Notes: a model not told the origin generated them from the letters alone. Shown: positions 37,879-47,741, numbered from the stretch's first letter. The stretch: 64,000 nt of DNA from Polyangiaceae bacterium (GCA_015075635.1 JABTUA010000002.1:1488001-1552000), one strand, 5' to 3'. Made by a program: numbers and translations.

Positions 37879-38658
37879 TCAGAACGAGAACCCGAGGTTC
37901 AGGTTGAGCAGCGGGATCCAGCGGCTCTCGTCCTCCTGGGCGGAGTTGCCGGCCTGGTCGTTCGCCTCCGCCTGGATGGCGACGTATTCGACGCCGCCCT
38001 GCGCGACGAAGGTGAACCCGCCGCTGGTCAGTACTTTGTAGCCGATGAGCGGACCCACCGCGAGCCCGGTGCCCGTACCGCTGACCCGACCGTCGTTCAT
38101 GTCGTCCGACTCGACCTTCAGGTAGAGCACCTCGGCCCCGACGTGCAGGCCGTGGAACGGCTTCATCGGGTACCACAGCGCCTGCCCCCCGACCTCGTAA
38201 GCCGAGAACTTCTCGCTCTCGCCCAGGTTGTTCTCCGCCGTCACCGAGCCAAAGCCGCCGAGCAGTGCGAGCCCGAAGTGATCCACGACGCGCGCCTCCA
38301 CCGTCAGCTCGAAGATGGGCAGGAGCAGGTGGATGGGCGAGAGGGTGACCGACACGCTGCGCACCGGCTCCGGCTCGGGCTTCGGCGGCAGCGGATACGC
38401 GTAGCCCGGCGGGTACGCGGGGTAGGCACCGGGCGGATACGGCTGCGCGGCAGGCGGCGGTGGCTGGGCAGGCGGCGGGGCCGTGGCGGACGGCGGCGGG
38501 CCCGGCTCCGCGGGCGGCGTCACCGGCGGCTGTGCGCCCGTTGGCGGCGGCGGTTGCTCCTCCACCGGGGGCAGCGCGCCGCTCGAGCCCTGCGCAAACG
38601 CGACGGCCGTCGCGAGCGCGACGGCCGTGCCAATCAGAACGCTCCTGGCCCGCATCAT
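37879..38658 (-). CDS. Outer-membrane beta-barrel protein with Pro-rich N-terminus
   Basis: The 259-residue protein has a signal peptide (SVLIGTAVALATAVAFAQ), then about 65 residues rich in Pro, Gly and Tyr, and then eight or so amphipathic beta-strands. It ends LNLNLGFSF, an outer-membrane assembly signal with terminal Phe. The start may be ATG 38658 or 38655. Ends four bases from the TerB-like gene's end. No pore or ligand signature visible. Confidence 0.75.
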   Translation of the reverse strand: MMRARSVLIGTAVALATAVAFAQGSSGALPPVEEQPPPPTGAQPPVTPPAEPGPPPSATAPPPAQPPPPAAQPYPPGAYPAYPPGYAYPLPPKPEPEPVRSVSVTLSPIHLLLPIFELTVEARVVDHFGLALLGGFGSVTAENNLGESEKFSAYEVGGQALWYPMKPFHGLHVGAEVLYLKVESDDMNDGRVSGTGTGLAVGPLIGYKVLTSGGFTFVAQGGVEYVAIQAEANDQAGNSAQEDESRWIPLLNLNLGFSF

Positions 38659-38681
38659 GGGCCGGAAGCTACCACGGATGC

Positions 38682-39416
38682 TCAGCGACTGGCGACGCCA
38701 GCCGGCAGTCCCGTGCGCGACTCGATCAGCTCCGCCTTGTAGATGATGGCGCCGTCCTCGGCGCTGATCTCGCCGGACACGTCGCGGCCATCGCTGCTCC
38801 GCGCCACGCTGAAGGTCGCGGTCTTGTCGCCCACCTTGACGCGGTACGCGGTCTTCTCGCACTCGATGGGCTCGCTGCCGATCAGGCAGGTAGCCTTCTC
38901 CTTGGCGATCTCGGCCTCGTTGTCGTCGGGGGCGAACGTCGTCTTGGCCATCAGCTTCTCGAAGGCGGCGGTGCTGGAGGGCAGCTCTTTCTTGCCGCGC
39001 ACCTCGCGCACGCGCAGCACTCGATCGCTGCCGATGTCGTGAGTGACTCGCAGCCGGGTGGCGGCGTCGCCCTCCTCGAGCAGGTAGTCCACCACGACGA
39101 GGCTGCCGGCCCGCGCCACGACCTCCTGGGTCAGAATCAGATTGGCCTTGCGGAACGAGCCGCTGAAGCGGTGGACCGTGCGGTCGCCCACCTGCTTGTT
39201 CGCGAACTGGGAGGGATTCGGCGGCAGCGTCTCCTCGGCGCCGGGGATCTCCTCGATGAACGGCAGATCGTCGTCGCCGCGCATGGCGGTCTTCTCGGCC
39301 GGCTTGGCCTGGGCGACCTCGACGTCGTCCAGCGTGGTGGGGTGCGGAACTCCTGCGGTGCCACAAGCGGCGGCGACGAGCGGGAGCGCGATCAGGGCAA
39401 AGAGGTTCGTTCGCAT
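38682..39416 (-). CDS. Lipoprotein of unknown function
   Basis: The 244-residue protein has a lipoprotein signal (LIALPLVAAAC) and a disordered acidic stretch. A beta-rich domain follows with alternating strands (HRFSGSFRKANLILTQEVV, LVVVDYLLEEGD, LRVTHDIGSDRVLRVREV) and one Cys pair (CLIGSEPIEC). No family recognised. It is 23 bases upstream of the barrel gene on the same strand. Confidence 0.72.
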   Translation of the reverse strand: MRTNLFALIALPLVAAACGTAGVPHPTTLDDVEVAQAKPAEKTAMRGDDDLPFIEEIPGAEETLPPNPSQFANKQVGDRTVHRFSGSFRKANLILTQEVVARAGSLVVVDYLLEEGDAATRLRVTHDIGSDRVLRVREVRGKKELPSSTAAFEKLMAKTTFAPDDNEAEIAKEKATCLIGSEPIECEKTAYRVKVGDKTATFSVARSSDGRDVSGEISAEDGAIIYKAELIESRTGLPAGVASR

Positions 39417-39509
39417 GCCCGTGCCAATGCCAAGCGCGCGACGCTTCGGCCAAGTTTCGGGCCGCTTATCGAAGCGCTCGGACTCGGGTTCCGCTCGGCG
39501 AAGGTCGAC

Positions 39510-42500
39510 TCAGGACGCCGGCAGGCGCTCGACGCGCGGCGAGTCCTCGCGGGGCAGCACCTGCACCAGGCGCAGCCGCTGCGCGACCCTCTCGATCACT
39601 TCCGGGTACTTCGCCGCCGCGACCGTGGCGACTGCGGACGCGCCGACGGCGGTCGCCCAGCCCACCGGACCCAGCGGCCGGCAACCGAAGAAGTGGCTGA
39701 CCCCCGGGGTCTGCACCACGCCGGCGAGCACCGCGGCGGAGAGCGCGCTGGTCAGTAGCACGGGGCGGCTCAGCCCGCCGGAGGTCACCGTCTGACCAAG
39801 CTGTGTGCCCACCAGCGCCAGCAGCCCGACGGTCGCGGCACGCTCGCGGCTCCCGGTGAGGCGTCCGACCACGAACGCCGCGCCTGCCCCGGCCGCGGTG
39901 ACGATGGCACGGGACGCGATGTCGCGGCTGAGCGCGTCACCGAGCGAAGCGTCCGGCCCTTCGCTGGCCAGCGACTCCAGCGTCTCCTTGGAGGGAGGCC
40001 TGAGGGCGATGGCCATCGCCGGCGCCACGTCGGTCAGCATGTTGACGAGCAAGAGCTGCCGGGCGTTCAGCGGCGAGCGCCCGTCCACCAGGCCCGCCGC
40101 GACGGAGAAGCCAATCTCGCCCAGGTTCCCCCCGACCAAGATCGACACCGCGTCGCGCACGCTCGCCCACATGGCGCGGCCCTCGACGATGGCGTCCACG
40201 ATGGTCTCGATGCGCTCGTCGGTGATCACCACGTCCGCCGCGCCGCGCGCCGCGCTGGTGCTGCGCTCGCCCATCGCGATGCCGACGTTCGCCAGGCGGA
40301 TGGCGGGCGCGTCGTTGGAGCCGTCACCGACCATGGCCACGCAGTGACCCGCGCGCTGCAAGGCGCGCACGATGCGCACCTTCTGCGAGGGCGTGAGCCG
40401 GGCGAACACGCTGATGCTGCCGATGCGCGCGTCGAGCTGGTCCTCCGACAGCTCCGCCAGCTCCGCACCGGTCATCACACGCTTGCCGGTCAAGAGGTCG
40501 AGCTCACGGGCCACGGCCTCCGCGGTGCTCGGGTGGTCCCCGGTGATCATCATGGTCGCCACGCCGGCGGCGCGGAGCTGATCGAGGGCGGCGCGCGCCG
40601 AGGAGCGCACCGGGTCGCTGAAGGCGATGAAGCCGACGAACGAGAGCCCGACCAGGCGACCCGGATCGAGGCGGTCTTCTTCGGCCACGCTGCGCTCGGC
40701 GACCGCCAGCACCCGGAGGCCCTGACGCGCCAGCTCGGACGCCCGCTCCGCGAGCGCGTTGCGGGTGACCTCGTCGAGGGGGACACGGGTGCCGTCGTGC
40801 ATCCGCCGCGTACACGTCGGCAACACGACCTCCGGTGCGCCCTTCACGCTCAGGAAGCGCTCGCTCGTCCCCTCGCCGGTCACGGCGTGGTAGCCGCGCC
40901 CCGCCTCGAAGGGCAGCTCGCTCACCGAGCGCCAGCCCTCCGCGCCGTAGGCGGCCCGCAGGGCGTAGCCGGCAGCCGCGCGGTGCAGCGAGGCGTCGAG
41001 CGGATCGAACGCCGGGCTCTGCTCCAGCGCCGGCGTCGCGCGCAGCGCCGCCGCCAGCACCCGGAGCGCCGCCGGACCCAGCGCATCGGCGGCTTCGTCC
41101 CACGTACCGTCGGAGACGCGCCGGAGCTCGATGCGCCCTTCGGTGAGCGTGCCGGTCTTGTCCACGCAGAGCACGTCCACGCGGCCGAGGGCTTCGATGT
41201 TGCGCGCGTTGCGCACCAGCGCGCCGCGCTTGCTCAGGCGCTCCGCCGCGGCGAGCTGAGCCGCGGTGGCGAGCAGCGGCAGGCCCTCCGGCACCGAGGC
41301 CACGGCGAGGCTCACGCCGGAGCTCACCACTTCCTTCAAACGCCGACCGCGCAGCGCCCCTGTGGTGATCAGCGCGGCGCCCGCCCCGAGCGCGATGGGA
41401 CCGGTGAGGTTGATCAGCGAGCGCAGCCGGAGCTCGACGCCGCTCGTGGCGATGTCCCGTCGCGAGGTGTTCGAGCCGCGGCGCGCCTCGGTCTCGTCCC
41501 CGGTGGCGACCACCACGGCGGTGGCGCGACCCGCCGCGATGCTGGTGCCCTCGTAGAGCATGCTGCCGCGCTCGGCCACCTCCGGATCGAAGGACGCCGC
41601 GGGGCCTTTGCGGACCGGCAACGACTCGCCGGTGAGGCTCGAGGCGTCCACCTCGACGCTCTCCGCGCCGATGATGCGGCAGTCCGCGGGCACCACGTCG
41701 CCCGGCGAGAACAGCACCACGTCCCCGCGCACCAGCTCGGCGGCATCGACGTCCGTGAGCTCGCCGCCGCGGAGCACGCGCGCGCGACGCTTCGTGTCGC
41801 TGGCCAGGCGGCGAATCGCGCGCTCGGTGCGGAAGCGCTGCACGCCGCCGACGACGGCGTTCAAAGCGACGACGCCGCCCACCATGCCGGCGTCCGCAAC
41901 CGAGCCCACCACCGCCGAGAGACCGGCGCCGGCCGCGAGCAGCGGCGCCAGCGGGTTGAACAGCTCGTCCGTCACCGCCTCCGAGAGCTCGAGCAGGGCG
42001 GGTTTGTCACCCGGCGTCGGGCGCCGGCGCGAGTGCGCCTCCGCCCGCGCAAGCCCCGTCTCGCTGGTGCCGAGCTTCGCCAAGACGCCCTGGGCGTCCA
42101 GCGCGTGCCAGGGCGTGCGGTCGCGGGGCGGCGGCAGCGCGCGCCGCTCGAGCGACGCGCTGTTGCGCAGACCGTTCGCCATCGCGATCAGCGACGCGGT
42201 GTTCACCACGGCGAACACCCGGCGCGTGGTCATGCTCACCACTCCGCCCGCCGAGACCAGCGTGCCCACGCCGGCGGCTCCGAGCGCCAGGTTCACGCTC
42301 TGCTTCGCCACCTTCTTGGCGGTCACGCAGGCCTGGAGCACGAAGCGCACGTCGGACAGGTCGTCGCTCGAGATCAGGTGCGCGCCCCATGGCGGCGGCT
42401 CGCCGGCGCGCACCAGGCCGATGGCGCAGTCGGCCGCCCCGATGCCCGTGGCGCGGCCGGTCACCACCAGCATCACGCTGCGCCCCTCGCGCTGCAGGCG

Positions 42501-43934
42501 CCGGATCCCGCTCGGCAGGCCGTCGCCGAAGGGGATGGCGTCGTCCACGTTCAGCCCTTGCAGCACCGCCTCGTCGTTCGAGGCGATGACCACCCGCATC
42601 TGCGCCTCGTGTGCCGCGGTGATCAGCTCCTCGATGCCGGTCTGCGGGATCATCGAGAGCGCGACCAGGCCCTCGACGCGACCGTCCCTCGCCAGGCCCA
42701 GGCAGAGCTCGCCGCGCCGGGAGAGCTCCCGTGCCCGGGTCTCCAGCTCGAGCGGCAGCGACAAGCCCAGGCGCGCCGGCGGCCCGAGCACCCAGCTCTC
42801 GCGCCGCACCACGCTCACCGGGTGGTCCGGCTCGAACAGCTCCAGAACGCGACGCCGGGTCTCACGGCGAGAGACTCCCTCCACGGTGACCACCTCGGTC
42901 ACCTCGAAGCGATCGCGCGCGACCAAGTCGCCCTGGATGACCAGGCAGTCGATGCGGTCGAGGCGGCGGAGCACGTCCGGGTCGTTCACCAGCACGCGAC
43001 GCGCCGCGAGCGTGCGCCCGAGCTCCGCCGCGAACACGTCGCGACCCAGGCGCGCCGGCTTGGGCAGCGCGCCGAACAGCGCGGCCACGGCGTGCTGCAC
43101 GCTGCGCGTGGTCAGGAAGCTCACCGCGAATCCGCCCAGCGAGACGATCCAGGCCCGATCGGCGTACTCCTCGATGGGCCCCCGGGGCAGCGGCACTGGT
43201 CGGGGATCGACCCGTGCCCGCCCCAGATCGTGCTCGTAGGACGCGGAGCAGAGCTCGGCCTCTCGCGCCTCCCAGGTGTCCTGCCGCGCCCGCGCCTCGC
43301 GCAAGAGCGCAGCTTTGTGCGCGAGATCGACCAGCGACGCCACGGGGCGCTGGGCGGCGCCTTGGGCCAAGGAGATCACGCTGCTCAGCGTGAGATCCGC
43401 GCGCTTGCCTCCCAGGGCCTGATCCAGGCTCTGGCGCAGGCGCGGCGTCGCGCGCACCACGGCGGAGGCCGCGGCGACCGAGGCCGCGATGCCGGAGGCC
43501 GGCAACGGCGAGAAACGCAGCGCGGCTCCGACACCGAAACCGATCACGTCGAGCGCCGCCCCGAGGCCCAGGCGGTGCAGGGGCTCGGCGTCCGCCGGGT
43601 GCTCGGCGGCGCTCTCGGAGAAGGCGGCCTTCTCCACGCCCGCGCTCTGCTCCGCCGCGTGCACCAGCTCCACCAGCTCCTCGAGCTCGTGCGCACCACG
43701 CTCGATCTCGATCACGGCGCGGCGCGTGTGCGGGTTGATCTCGACCCACTTGATCCGCGGCAAGCGCGCGGCCGCCTCCCTGAGCGCCGTCGAGAAGCGC
43801 CCGAGCTCGTCGCTGCTCAGGTCGCGCAGCTCGACGTGCGCCCGCGTCTGCCCCATCCACGAGCGGCGCTTGCGGGGCCCGAAGGTCTCGGTGATGCCCG
43901 CGATGATGCTGGAGAGTGAGGGACGCTCGGACAT
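39510..43934 (-). CDS. Giant CtpI-like P-type ATPase with a degenerate N-terminal ATPase half
   Basis: ATG 43934 gives 1474 residues; a longer open frame upstream is read-through. Residues about 30-95 form an HMA-like fold without a CxxC site. Residues about 130-650 look like a decayed ATPase: the position of the phosphorylation motif reads DCLVIQGDL near 330, and the hinge motif reads TGRATGIGAADCAIGL. The C-terminal part is a complete pump: TGES near 765, PEGLPL near 880, DKTGTLTEG near 922, MITGDHP and GDGSNDAP near 1200. PEGLP places it near P2-type and mycobacterial CtpI-like pumps. The transported cation is unknown. Confidence 0.88.
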   Translation of the reverse strand: MSERPSLSSIIAGITETFGPRKRRSWMGQTRAHVELRDLSSDELGRFSTALREAAARLPRIKWVEINPHTRRAVIEIERGAHELEELVELVHAAEQSAGVEKAAFSESAAEHPADAEPLHRLGLGAALDVIGFGVGAALRFSPLPASGIAASVAAASAVVRATPRLRQSLDQALGGKRADLTLSSVISLAQGAAQRPVASLVDLAHKAALLREARARQDTWEAREAELCSASYEHDLGRARVDPRPVPLPRGPIEEYADRAWIVSLGGFAVSFLTTRSVQHAVAALFGALPKPARLGRDVFAAELGRTLAARRVLVNDPDVLRRLDRIDCLVIQGDLVARDRFEVTEVVTVEGVSRRETRRRVLELFEPDHPVSVVRRESWVLGPPARLGLSLPLELETRARELSRRGELCLGLARDGRVEGLVALSMIPQTGIEELITAAHEAQMRVVIASNDEAVLQGLNVDDAIPFGDGLPSGIRRLQREGRSVMLVVTGRATGIGAADCAIGLVRAGEPPPWGAHLISSDDLSDVRFVLQACVTAKKVAKQSVNLALGAAGVGTLVSAGGVVSMTTRRVFAVVNTASLIAMANGLRNSASLERRALPPPRDRTPWHALDAQGVLAKLGTSETGLARAEAHSRRRPTPGDKPALLELSEAVTDELFNPLAPLLAAGAGLSAVVGSVADAGMVGGVVALNAVVGGVQRFRTERAIRRLASDTKRRARVLRGGELTDVDAAELVRGDVVLFSPGDVVPADCRIIGAESVEVDASSLTGESLPVRKGPAASFDPEVAERGSMLYEGTSIAAGRATAVVVATGDETEARRGSNTSRRDIATSGVELRLRSLINLTGPIALGAGAALITTGALRGRRLKEVVSSGVSLAVASVPEGLPLLATAAQLAAAERLSKRGALVRNARNIEALGRVDVLCVDKTGTLTEGRIELRRVSDGTWDEAADALGPAALRVLAAALRATPALEQSPAFDPLDASLHRAAAGYALRAAYGAEGWRSVSELPFEAGRGYHAVTGEGTSERFLSVKGAPEVVLPTCTRRMHDGTRVPLDEVTRNALAERASELARQGLRVLAVAERSVAEEDRLDPGRLVGLSFVGFIAFSDPVRSSARAALDQLRAAGVATMMITGDHPSTAEAVARELDLLTGKRVMTGAELAELSEDQLDARIGSISVFARLTPSQKVRIVRALQRAGHCVAMVGDGSNDAPAIRLANVGIAMGERSTSAARGAADVVITDERIETIVDAIVEGRAMWASVRDAVSILVGGNLGEIGFSVAAGLVDGRSPLNARQLLLVNMLTDVAPAMAIALRPPSKETLESLASEGPDASLGDALSRDIASRAIVTAAGAGAAFVVGRLTGSRERAATVGLLALVGTQLGQTVTSGGLSRPVLLTSALSAAVLAGVVQTPGVSHFFGCRPLGPVGWATAVGASAVATVAAAKYPEVIERVAQRLRLVQVLPREDSPRVERLPAS

Positions 43935-43969
43935 CGACCGAGTCCCGACTAGTATCACGCGCTGCCGGT

Positions 43970-44620
43970 CTAGCCGAGGAGAAGCGGCGCGTGCATCGTG
44001 CTCTCGAAGCGCTCGAGCAAGCTGCCGAGGCCCAACGCGCGGCGCGCGTGTGGGAACGCCGCCCATCCCGGGTGCGAGCTCGCGAAGGCGCTGACCCGCG
44101 TGCGCGCCGGGCGCACCAGCCCGGCGAAGTCCGAGCGGAAGCGCACCACGCCGCCCTCGCCGCGCTGCAGCGTCGCTACCCGGCTCTTGAGCCAAAGCGC
44201 GGGGCCGAGGCCGCGGTAGTCGAAGCTGAGACGCGTGCCGTCGTCGGCCTCGACCTCGACGCCGCCCGCGCGCCGCTCGAAGCGAGCCAACGTCTTGGGC
44301 AAAGCCCAGAGCTCGCGCCCCGCCGCCAGCGAGCCTTCGTGGTCCACGTACATGCGTGAGACGAAGTAGCCCTGGCTCGTCTTGCCGTCGCTGGCCCGGA
44401 ACCGCACCGTGGCCGGCATCCACAAGAGCTCGGCGTAGACCAAGGGCGACGGCGGCCGGTACTCGATGTAGCCGAACATGCCGAGCGTGCGCCCGGCGGC
44501 GGCCACCGGCTCGAGCCCGGGGGGCAGCTCGACCTCGCTCACCCGCACGAGGTACGGGCACATCACCCCGAAGCCGTAGGTCTCCCAGGGCGGCGGGGGA
44601 TAACTTGGCGAGTCACTCAC
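43970..44620 (-). CDS. Acetoacetate decarboxylase-like protein
   Basis: The 216-residue protein starts at GTG 44620, overlapping the aldehyde dehydrogenase stop (GTGA). It has the beta-barrel features of the ADC superfamily (YGFGVMCPYLVRVSEVELPPGLEP, YAELLWMPATVRF, GYFVSRMYVDHEGSLAAGRELWALPKTLARFE). I cannot place the Schiff-base lysine with confidence. Many members of this superfamily are not decarboxylases but aldolases or dehydratases. Pairing with a dehydrogenase suggests small carbonyl metabolism. Confidence 0.75.
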   Translation of the reverse strand: MSDSPSYPPPPWETYGFGVMCPYLVRVSEVELPPGLEPVAAAGRTLGMFGYIEYRPPSPLVYAELLWMPATVRFRASDGKTSQGYFVSRMYVDHEGSLAAGRELWALPKTLARFERRAGGVEVEADDGTRLSFDYRGLGPALWLKSRVATLQRGEGGVVRFRSDFAGLVRPARTRVSAFASSHPGWAAFPHARRALGLGSLLERFESTMHAPLLLG

Positions 44621-46059
44621 GACAGGCGCTTGACCCACTTCATCTTGTCGTCGGTGTAAGGCGGGTAGCGCAGCGGGGCATCCAGGTAGAACGGCTTGTG
44701 CAACACGCCCTTCAAATGCGTGAAGCAGTCGAAGCTCGCCTTGCCGTGGTACGCGCCCATGCCGCTCGGACCCACGCCGCCGAAAGGCAGCTCGTGGGGT
44801 GCCAGGTGGACGATGCAGTCGTTCACGCAAGCGCCGCCGGAGCTGGTGCCTTCGATGACCGTCTGCGCGCGATCGGCGTCGTTCGAGAACACGTAGAGCG
44901 CCAGCGGCTTGTCGCGGTCGTTCACGAAGCGCACGGCCTCGTCCAGGCTGGAGATGGTCAGCACGGGCAGGATGGGGCCGAAGATCTCCTCCTGCATCAC
45001 CGGGCTCGACGGGCTCACGCCGGTGAGCACGGTCGGCGCGATGTAGCGATCGTCCACGTCCGTCTTTCCGCCGATGAAGACCTTGCCGCTGTCGAGCAGC
45101 GCGCTCAGGCGCTTGTGGTGTCGGGCGTTGACGACGCGGGCGTAGTCGGGGCTCTTCTGCGGGTCGTCGCCGTAGAACTCGCGCACGATCGACGCCAGCT
45201 TGTCCAGGAACGGCTTCTCGACCGACTCGTGGACCAGCACGTAGTCCGGCGCCACGCAGGTCTGCCCGGCGTTGAAGAACTTCCCCCAGGCGATGCGGCG
45301 CGCCGCCACGTCCAGGTTCACGTCGCGGTCGATGATGCAGGGGCTCTTGCCGCCCAGCTCGAGCACCACCGGCGTGAGGTTCTTGGCCGCCGCCTCCATC
45401 ACGATGCGGCCGACCGTGCCGTTGCCGGTGTAGAAGATGTGGTCGAAGCGCTGCGCGAGCAGGGCCGTCGTCTCCGGGATGCCCCCTTCGATCACCGCGA
45501 CGGCGCTGCGGTCCACGTATTTGTGGACGAGCTCGGCCATGATGGCGCTGGTAGCGGGCGCGACCTCGCTGGGCTTCACCACCACGCAGTTGCCCGCGGC
45601 GAGCGCGCCGGCCAGCGGCGAGATGGCGAGCTGGAACGGGTAGTTCCAGGGCGAGATCACCAGCGCCACACCCAGCGGCTCCGGGTAGAGCTTGGCCTTG
45701 GCGGGCTGCACGGTCATCGGTGCCTTCACCGCGCGCGGACGCATCCAGCGCTTCAGGTGCGTGAGCTGGAGCTTGAGCTCGTTCATCACGAAGCCGGTCT
45801 CGCCGATCCAGCCCTCCGCCGCGCACTTGCCCAGATCGCTGGTCAGAGCGGAGAGGATCCTGGGCTCCTCGTCCTCGATCATGCGGTAGAGCTGGCGCAG
45901 CTGGTTCAGCCGCCACTCGGCGGGGCGCGTGACGCCGGACTCGAAGGTGGCGCGGAGCTTCTGCACCGTCTCGGCGATCTCCTTGTCCGACTTGGCGGGC
46001 GGAGCGGCGAAGGTGGCGGGGGCTGCGGGCGAGGTCGCTATGGCCATGAGCCGGAGCAT
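44617..46059 (-). CDS. Class 3-type aldehyde dehydrogenase
   Basis: The product is about 480 residues from ATG 46059 (an in-frame ATG at 46047 is also possible). Motifs: NAD-binding SPWNYPFQLAISPLAGALAAGN, FTGNGTVG, the general base in LELGGKSP, the catalytic cysteine in GQTCVAPDY, and EEIFGPILPV. The class 3/ALDH3 layout oxidises long-chain or aromatic aldehydes. It is coupled to the ADC-like gene by GTGA. Cytoplasmic or peripheral. Confidence 0.92.
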   Translation of the reverse strand: MLRLMAIATSPAAPATFAAPPAKSDKEIAETVQKLRATFESGVTRPAEWRLNQLRQLYRMIEDEEPRILSALTSDLGKCAAEGWIGETGFVMNELKLQLTHLKRWMRPRAVKAPMTVQPAKAKLYPEPLGVALVISPWNYPFQLAISPLAGALAAGNCVVVKPSEVAPATSAIMAELVHKYVDRSAVAVIEGGIPETTALLAQRFDHIFYTGNGTVGRIVMEAAAKNLTPVVLELGGKSPCIIDRDVNLDVAARRIAWGKFFNAGQTCVAPDYVLVHESVEKPFLDKLASIVREFYGDDPQKSPDYARVVNARHHKRLSALLDSGKVFIGGKTDVDDRYIAPTVLTGVSPSSPVMQEEIFGPILPVLTISSLDEAVRFVNDRDKPLALYVFSNDADRAQTVIEGTSSGGACVNDCIVHLAPHELPFGGVGPSGMGAYHGKASFDCFTHLKGVLHKPFYLDAPLRYPPYTDDKMKWVKRLS

Positions 46060-46209
46060 AGTCTCCGCGGCGCACAAAGCAGCGGAGCCGCGAAAGTCCC
46101 CAGGATCATTGGGGGGATGGCGCTAGGATGAGGGCGTCATGTCCGGACGACGGCTGGTGAGCCTTGGGCCGCGAGGCTGATCCAGACCCGCTTCCTTCAG
46201 GTCCCGTAG

Positions 46210-47166
46210 TCAGCCGGCGTACGCGTCCGTCGCGCCGACCAGCTCGTGAACGATGCCCGGCTCGAACGCGCTGTGGCCGGCGTCCGGGACGATGCGGAGG
46301 TTCGCGTGCGGCAGCACCCGCGCGAGATCCCAGGCGTTCTCCAGCGGGCACACCACGTCGTAGCGTCCGTGCACGATGGTGGTGGGGAGGTGGCGGAGCT
46401 TCACCGCGTCGTCCAGGAGCTGCGACTCCCGGGCGAAGAAGCCGCGGTTGACGAAGTAGTGGCACTCGATGCGACTGAAGGCGAGGCTGAACTCGTCCTC
46501 GCCGGCGTGCGCCACGTGAGCCAGGTTCGCGTACAAGAAGCTGGTCGCGGCCTCCCAGATGCTCCAGGCGCGGGCGGCCTCCTGACGGACCTCGCGCTCG
46601 GGGCTGGTCAGCCGTCGATGATAGGCGGCGATCAGATCGCCCCGTTCGGCTTCGGGGATCGGCGCGAGGTACTTCTCCCAGGCGTCCGGGAACATGCGGC
46701 TCGCGCCCTCTTGGTAGAACCAGCGGAGCTCCCATTGTCGCAGCATGAAGATGCCGCGCAGCACCAGCTCGCTGACCCGCTCCGGGTGCTTCTCGGCATA
46801 CGCCAGCGCGAGCGTCGCGCCCCATGAGCCTCCGAACACCTGCCAGCGCTCGATGCCCAGGTGCGCGCGCAGGGCCTCGATGTCCGAGACCAGGTGCCAG
46901 GTCGTGTTGTCCTCCAAGCTGGCGTGGGGCGTGCTCTTGCCGGAGCCGCGCTGGTCGAAGAGCACGATGCGGTAACGCGCCGGATCGAAGAAGCGCCGCT
47001 GCTTGGGCTCGGTGCCAGCGCCGGGACCGCCGTGCAGGAACACCACCGGCTTGCCCTGCGGGTTGCCGCTCTCCTCCCAGTACAGCTCGTGTCCGTCCGA
47101 GACGGATAACCGCCCGGTTTGATTCGCTTCCAGCTCCGGGTAGAGCGTGCGTCGCTCGGCGCTCAT
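46210..47166 (-). CDS. pip: Prolyl iminopeptidase
   Basis: The 318-residue protein starts at ATG 47166 (MSAERRTLYPELEAN). Alpha/beta-hydrolase features: HGGPGAGTEP oxyanion loop, nucleophile in GGSWGATLA, Asp in HGRYDVVCP and His in DAGHSAFEP. All are typical of proline iminopeptidase, which removes N-terminal proline. It diverges from the truncated SseB-like gene across 68 bases. Its first 82 bases are repeated at 51659-51740 as part of the 526-bp duplication. Confidence 0.93.
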   Translation of the reverse strand: MSAERRTLYPELEANQTGRLSVSDGHELYWEESGNPQGKPVVFLHGGPGAGTEPKQRRFFDPARYRIVLFDQRGSGKSTPHASLEDNTTWHLVSDIEALRAHLGIERWQVFGGSWGATLALAYAEKHPERVSELVLRGIFMLRQWELRWFYQEGASRMFPDAWEKYLAPIPEAERGDLIAAYHRRLTSPEREVRQEAARAWSIWEAATSFLYANLAHVAHAGEDEFSLAFSRIECHYFVNRGFFARESQLLDDAVKLRHLPTTIVHGRYDVVCPLENAWDLARVLPHANLRIVPDAGHSAFEPGIVHELVGATDAYAG

Positions 47167-47610
47167 CTGGCCCCCGGCTTTGCCAGAACGGGGCGCGTGC
47201 GTCGACGACAATTGCGTGATATTCGCGCCGACCCATGTCGGCACATGACAACGGCAGCGGCGGGGACGTCCTGGACCCGACGGACCTCACCCATTGGGTG
47301 CAGGGCGCGCGCCGTGGGCTCCGCCGCGACGTGGTCGAGCTGGTGCAGCGCATCGAGCAAGGGGAGCTGTTCGTGCCCCTGGCCAAGCAGGTCCCCGGCG
47401 CGACCATCGGCGAGCAGATGGCGCTCGACGACGATCTGACCATCGCGCCCCACCTGCTCGAGGACGACCAGGGCCGGCTGTTCTCCGCGATGTTCACCCG
47501 GCCGGACATCCTGGAGCCGGTAGCGGAGCAGCTCGGCTGGCGCACCGACGAGGGCGCGCTCGAGTATTGCTCGCTGCCCGCCAAGGTGGGCCTCGACCTG
47601 GCTCAGCAGA
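47085..47610 (+). repeat. 526-bp direct repeat, left copy
   Basis: Bases 47085-47610 match 51659-52184 at all but one position that I could see (T versus C in the SseB codon GAGTATTGC/GAGTACTGC). The repeat spans the 5' end of pip, the divergent promoter and the first 376 bases of the SseB-like gene. Left of it lies the intact pip gene; right of it the SseB-like gene is cut. Confidence 0.9.
47167..47234. promoter_or_regulatory. Divergent promoter region between pip and the SseB-like gene
   Basis: Sixty-eight bases separate the two start codons and must hold both promoters; an identical copy lies at 51741-51808. A GATATT box 13-18 bases before the SseB start could be a -10 element. No operator-like palindrome was recognised. 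Confidence 0.4.
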
Positions 47611-47741
47611 ACAGGGCCACGAACGCTGGTGCCATCAGGGCTTGTCGATGGTTCATTTCATCCTCCGAAGCTCAGAGCACCGCGGCGCGCTGGTTGCCGA
47701 TCGTTCGATTGCGCGGCCGATTCAGCGACCAGAGCGCGTAG
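47235..47741 (+). pseudogene. SseB-like gene truncated by the insertion
   Basis: The first 125 residues are identical to the full-length copy at 51809-52633. After GLDLAQQ the frame runs into unrelated inserted sequence (NRATNAGAIRACRWF...) and stops at 47741. Half of the SseB N-terminal domain and all of the C-terminal domain are missing. It keeps its promoter and could still yield a short product. Confidence 0.85.

Noticed and set aside
43935..44561. N-terminal extension of the P-type ATPase to 1683 residues
   Set aside because: The extra 209 codons overlap the ADC-like gene antisense-style on the same strand in another frame and show no family features. ATG 43934 is the natural start.
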